From: Setophaga petechia
Taxonomy: Eukaryota > Chordata > Aves > Passeriformes > Parulidae
Direction: 5' to 3'
DNA: 64,000 nucleotides
Assembly (NCBI GenBank): GCA_024362935.1
Contig: JANCRA010000030.1
Location: 10,487,953 to 10,551,952, forward strand
In this document: in pieces, positions 48,401-54,400 of the stretch
How the letters are laid out: every line of letters begins with the position of its first letter
How positions within the stretch are numbered: the first letter of the stretch is position 1
Notes under the pieces: model-generated
The model's database searches: none
Told to the model about the DNA's origin: nothing
The model's input: the letters and a program-made list of their open reading frames with translations, nothing else
Program-made: the position numbers and the translations under genes

Positions 48401-51400
48401 GTTCAGGTTGCTGTTTAAATCTCTGTGCCAGCCCCTGATTCTCAATCTGCTTTCAGATTCCTCTGGTGCCATTTAGCTGAAAATAAAGTTTTCTCTAAGC
48501 AGGGGAGCTCTGCTGGTTTTATGGTGTTGCTGTAGGCTGGTTTATGAAATACTCTTCTTGGTAAAGGATAAACACTCTGTTAGCATTCAGGTCTGGGGAA
48601 AATTGGAACAGTTCTGCAGCATTAGAGGAAGCCCTTTCTAAAATCTAAGGTCATTTAAATTTTAAAGCTGGTAGTAGTGCACTCAGTGTTGGGTTTTTTG
48701 TTGGTTTGGATTAGCAGTTCCTCATTTTCAGTCATGCAGGAAAACATTTTGCAAGGGATTTGTTTATTTATTTAAATATTTTTAATATCAGGAATTGAAA
48801 TTTCTAGTGTAACAGGCTATGCAAAAACAGTAATAAAGAAATCCAAAGCTATAAAAGCTTATGGTGAGAATTTAATGCAGAAACAGCTGTTATTTCCTTG
48901 GGAGTTAAGGTGTATAAACTCTTCTGTGGCCGTGTATCCCCACAGTCGTGGTGTGAGGAATTAGCGCTCACTGCAGTGTGCAAACGGAGCCTGCCAGGCT
49001 CTGAGGCAGCGATTCATCTGTACCCAGGAGTTAAATATGACAATGTTAGCATTTTTCATTTCCCTGACGTTACCATTAATAAAGCAATGATCCAAAAGAA
49101 GCTTTGCTGAGTCTGTTCTTTATGCTTCCATCACTCACAACTAGATAATTTCACACAGGATCGTTTTTAAATTAAATGACGATAAAAGCGCTCTGCTGTC
49201 CTGTGCTCACTAGTTCATAGAAGTCTATCAAGTCATTAATGTGTCATGACAAACTGTGAGTTGGATACAAGAGTAATTAATTATTTGCATAAATAACAGG
49301 TTGAACTTGGTGCTTTCAGCCACAATGACACACGTGTCACATGGTGGACATCCTGGAAGCTCTGGCAGGGGTCACGGCAGGGTGAAGGCTGAGCTGGCAC
49401 GCGGGTCATCCCACTCTCCTGGACCGCAGCTTGGAAGCTTTTGTGTTCCCAGGTTCTTCACTGATGATTGCTTCAAGAGAACATCTGATCTTTGGAGCGT
49501 TAGCGAACAATTATACAGATTTTCATAATCACCATTAATCACCACATATTTTTCAAGATAATTACAGCAACTATTATTTAGATTTCTCTTTTATGTGCAC
49601 ATTGTAGAAAAGAACAAGTGCTTATTACGCTGGGTAGTGTAGAGAACTACCGTCTGAAGTTCTTTGTCATCCAGAAACTCATTATGTTAGCTGATGCTGC
49701 CTGTGAAAGTTCGTCAGCATGTTTAAATTAGGGTAGCATTGGCAGGTCTGATTATTTAAATCTGGTAGTTTGGCTAAAAATATAGTTATTCAAGAAAGAT
49801 GAATTACTAATTTGACAACTGAGATTTAGTTGGAGTCTGCAGCACAGAAGGCAGCATCTCTCGGGTGCTTAGAGAAGGGTGACAATACTTTCACAGATTA
49901 AAGAGAGGATTTCTAAGCGAGCTAGCAAGTTGAATTATAGAGCGTGCTTTGGTGTCCTCCCCACTAGAGCCTGAGAGCAAATCTTGGTAAATCAGAGTGA
50001 AGGAGTAGCCACCAGGTTGTGTGCTCGGTGGTCCTGCACCGATGAAGGAACACGTCCACTACACCTCACCGAGGCATCCATCCCCTTCTGCTGTCAGGGA
50101 TGCATGGGAGCACTGTCCTTTGGGCTGGCCTTTGCGAGGTTGGTTTTGGCTGCTGCCTCCTTTCCACTCTTTTAACTAATTGCAGTGCCTGAGTTAATTA
50201 GCTGTAACCCTCGGGAAGGACCTGGTCCTGGGAGGCAGCAAACAGCTATTGAAAACAGTTTTCCTTCTGAAACCCGATTTTATTTTGTTCCATTCTGAGG
50301 GAGAAGAGCACACCCTTGAAGTCCTCATGAGTGTGAAAAAGCCCATCTTGGGCAGCAGCAGCAGTGGGTGTCTCATCCTGCGAGCAGGGGACCCCACAGG
50401 TGAGGTGGGGGGCACAGAAGGCTCCTTCCCCCCGAGCATTTGCTTTGTTCAGGGCACTTGCTCAGCCAGAGAGAGCAGATGCAAGCGGGGAGCACTGCTC
50501 CCCATGCATCTTCTCCTGGGGGTCCCCCCTGCCTGCCGGCAGCCCCCCGGGTGGCCAAGGGGCTCCTGGAGCCCAGCTGGGCCGCGGGGTGAGGGGCTGA
50601 GGGCTGCTGCCCCCCTGGTGCTGGGGCAGGCGGTGGCAGTGGCCACCCAGGGCTTCATTTCTGTAAAGTTTCCAGAACTGGTGGTATTTAAACCCTCGTG
50701 ACACCGGGGCCTGGCTGAGAAAGGAGACGCTGAATGAGCACCTTGTTTTCTGCTTTCTGCCTTTAATGCATCTTAGCAGCAGGCTGGTGACGGGCCTGAC
50801 ACGGCAGCTCCGCACACGCTCCCGCGCTTGGGGAGCGCAGCATTAATAACACACTTCCATGCATCGTGCCATTTTTAAGCATGATCGTTATGATAAAGGG
50901 CATATACTTAATTACAGGCCTGCTTAATTACAGCTCTGTTGAAGCTCGTTTGTTTAGGAGAGTGCTAATTGCGCTCGGAGCCTTTGGCTCACCCTGCTTT
51001 TATCTGCTGCTCTGCTGTGCGTGCTGAGCTCCGGGTGGGCCCGAGCGCGTGCCCAGGGACGGGGGCTCTGGGCTCTGGGGCGCACACTCTCCCTGGCTCA
51101 GGCTTTAGATTGCTTTACAAAAGCTGGCGTGTGGCTGATCAAAGAGGGCTCCTGTCGGATAACAAGTGCAGATGGTCTTTCAGGTTTAAAACTTCCTGGA
51201 TTTGGTGATGCTGCTTTTCATCTGTTTCCTTTTGTTTCTCTTTGCGCTGTGGCTGCCACGCAGCACCTTTGATAACAAAATTACTCCAGTGGAGGGGGTT
51301 TTATATTGAAAATAGACAAAGCCAATGTAAAAGGCTGAGTCTTCTTAAATGACCCTTGTTTAATCACTAACATGGTACCTCAGTGGTGCTGTAGAAGTTG

Positions 51401-54400
51401 GAAACAGCAGAGGAGCACCAGGTTTGTGGGTGCAGATGCTTTCTGAAAGAAAACCCTATTTGAGGATCAGTGGAGGGCCTCTCCGGGCTTAAATTTGCTC
51501 TGATTTGAAGTTTATTTCTTTCAGAGTTGAAATTTAAAGACTTCAGATGTTAAAGGTGTAAATGCAGTAAAGGGGGTGTATCTGGGGTGTGAGTTGCCTT
51601 TGAAACATGCTCTTCAGTCTTCCATGCAAATTGCTGAGTTACGTCTTTTAAAAATGTCTCCCTTGTACTACCACATCTTGTGGGAGGCTTCCTGTGACAT
51701 GGTGATAGCAAGACACAAACACTGAACATCATTGCACTAGGATGAATATACAACATGGTATAAAGGCAAACAGTGCTCTGAGTACCATTAAGGTTATGCT
51801 ACAGAAAAAGCTGGGCCATGTGACATGAGGCTGTGCCATGTGGTGTCATGTCCTCATGTCTGTCTTCATATTCCACTGGTTTACATCCTCCAGATGTGGT
51901 TTGCTAGTGTTTGAGCCACTGCTCACTACTGAGTTTACACTAGCAACAGCCAGGCCAGGGAGGGTGCTTGGCCCCAGGTGTTTGTCATCATCCTACCCAG
52001 GTGCTGTTACTGCCTGGTACACAGCTGGTGGTGTTGACTGCTTTGGGGGCTGCAAGTCCCCTGAACCAGCTGTCCCTTATTCTTTTGCTCAGACACCGCC
52101 GAGTGCTGAACTGGTTTGGTGAGGAGGTGATAAATAGAAGTTGTGTCCTTCTAGTTTCAAATACTGTCCTGCTTTGCCAGCTGCACGAAATTGGAAAATG
52201 CAAAATTGAGGGCATGAAATTGTATAGGGATAGAGCAAGGAGAATTTGTTGGATTCCTGGCTTGGTAGGGACTGACCCAGCTAGGTCTTAAATGTAAAGA
52301 AACCACTGGCAGTTTAGAGGGACAAAAAGGCTGGCAGTAATGTTTGGGAGCAATCAGTCATGTGTCAGTGCTGTGAACACTTGATCTGTCACTGGGAATG
52401 TGTGAAGCTGCATGTCAGAAGGCAGCTGGAAACGTCACATGTGATGTCTTGTCCCTTTCAGCAATGGATGGAGTGCCTTTTATGATTTCGGAGAAGTTTG
52501 CCTGTGCTCCTGAAGGGGTGAGTTTGTTGTTCTCCAGTGTCTGAAATCCATTGTTTCATGGGGAGTAATCACAAAACATCAAGACAAATTACCTGCTTCT
52601 GGGAGCTATTCTGCTGTGGGGCCAAATACATACCCAGGGCTTGAGATGGGCCGAGGTTGCATGTCACAATAGCTGCCCGTTAGTTGGGAAAGGCTTTTGC
52701 CAGATTGCTTCTAAAACTGAATTGTCCTGGGATTTCAAGGTTTATTACCATCAAAAATAGGGATGGCAATGGGACTCCCTGGTGCTGAAAGCATTTCTAA
52801 TTTCTTAGCATAGATTGTAAAGAAAGCTGCAGAGGTGGAGCTCTCCTGCATTTACCTGCTGTGAGGATGGCATAGTGCCAACAGCTTTACTACTTCCTGT
52901 TGTCACTGCAGAAGTTCAGGGCAGTGGTAATGGCACAGTGCCCTCCAGTGCCATCAGCTGCCCCCAGGGTCCTGCCTGGCTGTGGGTGAGCTGGAGAGGG
53001 CACTGGGTGGTGCCTGCCCCATAGCAGGTGGTGCTGCCAGCACAGCAGGGCACGTCTGCTTCACCAAACAGCAATGCTGCTCCTGGTTCAGAATGACCTC
53101 TGGGTGTCACTGGACCAGTGCTCGTTAAGGTTGATGATCCAGAGCTCAAAGATTCAGCATCCCACTACCAGTTCCCAAATCCATCTGATCCTAAAGCAGC
53201 ATCTTTTTAAAAATCAATTTACAGGAAGCTGTTAAGGCAAACACTGGGCCATCAGCTGTGTCTGATTTTTCAGTAGTGCCCCAGCTTTTTGCTTTCTTCT
53301 TCCTGCTGACAGCAGTTTTTCACATCCCTTGCTTTCTGAGAGGGTTGTTTATGGGCCATTATTCCCAGAAATCTGAAGTCCCTGCTGTGAGGACAAATGC
53401 AGAGAGATTAGGTCGTGCTAATCCTCCCCGCGGATCCTTTAGACACCATTGCCACCATATGGTCAGTTTGGTCAGGGCTTCCTGCAGCTGGTGCTGCTCA
53501 CACCTCGTGCTGCAGCCCCAGCCCCAGCCTGCAGTGGGGAGGTGGCAGGTGTGCCACCGAGGTGAGTGTCAGCTGCCGTGCTGAGGGACAGCAGGGCTGC
53601 AGTGCCAGCCCCAGCCCGCCAGCCGCTGTTCCCTCTCCTGCCGGAACGAGGAACAGGATCGTGCCTGTGGTTACAGACGGCGCCTCTCAATCTCCAGTGA
53701 TGGAGTGTTTGCTGACTTGAAACAGAACAAAGCAACAAACAAACAAACACACACCCCTCCCTGACCCTGAATTTGACATTTTTGTTCCTTTCTTGCCAGA
53801 TGCAGCCAGTTGATCTCTTGGGTATCACAATCAAAACCCTTGCAGAAATTGAAAAGGAGGTAAGTAGCCAGACAGGCACTGAGCAAATCACGAGGGCTGT
53901 GTTCACTTGTTTTTAAGAACCCTTCCCTTATGGAAAATACTTTTCTTGTCTCTCTCTGATCCACCCTCTTGTGCCTGAAAGTTTTGTCTGACTACAAGAA
54001 GATGGTCAGGCCCAGCTGGCAGGGGACTGCAGTGGCTGCCGCAGTGGATCTGAGGATGCTGCCTGCACCCACTGCCTCAGGCACTGCAGTGTGCCACGTG
54101 GCACACATGCCACCTCTCTGTCTGTCAGGAGGGACCCTGGGACCAGGGGGTGCTCAGGCTGGCAGCCCTTCCCCATGCCTGGCTGCTGTCCCACTCCTGC
54201 CCCGAGCTGGCCAGGGAGCAGATGGTCCTTTGGCCAGAGGGGAATCCGTGCAGTGCTGAATTTGCTTCTGCATCATCTCTGTGTGTTGTCTGGTGTGGGA
54301 GAGGTCTGGGAGCCTGGGGGCTGCCTGGAGAGGGCTGGGCTGCACAGCTTGTGCCCTCATAGGCCTGTGGAGAGTGGGGACACCAGCACTGCAGTCATTT

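Larger units (their letters stand above)
35509..52461 (+). other. MVB12B: MVB12B intron 7, mosaic of AT-rich candidate regulatory blocks and GC-rich arrays
   Basis: 16953 bp, the largest intron. AT-rich unique blocks (about 41790-42780, 43490-43900, 44460-44945, 45225-45660, 48560-49330, 49440-49960, 50840-50970) alternate with tandem arrays at 39653, 41391, 44021, 44211 and 46709 and a CpG-rich patch at 44945-45215. No second gene recognised on either strand. In human the corresponding region is also large; I recall the NFAT-repressing lncRNA NRON mapping near MVB12B, but cannot recognise it here. Confidence 0.7.

Noticed and set aside
35509..52461. Search for the lncRNA NRON or other named RNA gene in intron 7
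   Set aside because: I recall NRON mapping near MVB12B in human, but lncRNA sequence cannot be recognised by eye; an alignment would be needed. Not annotated.
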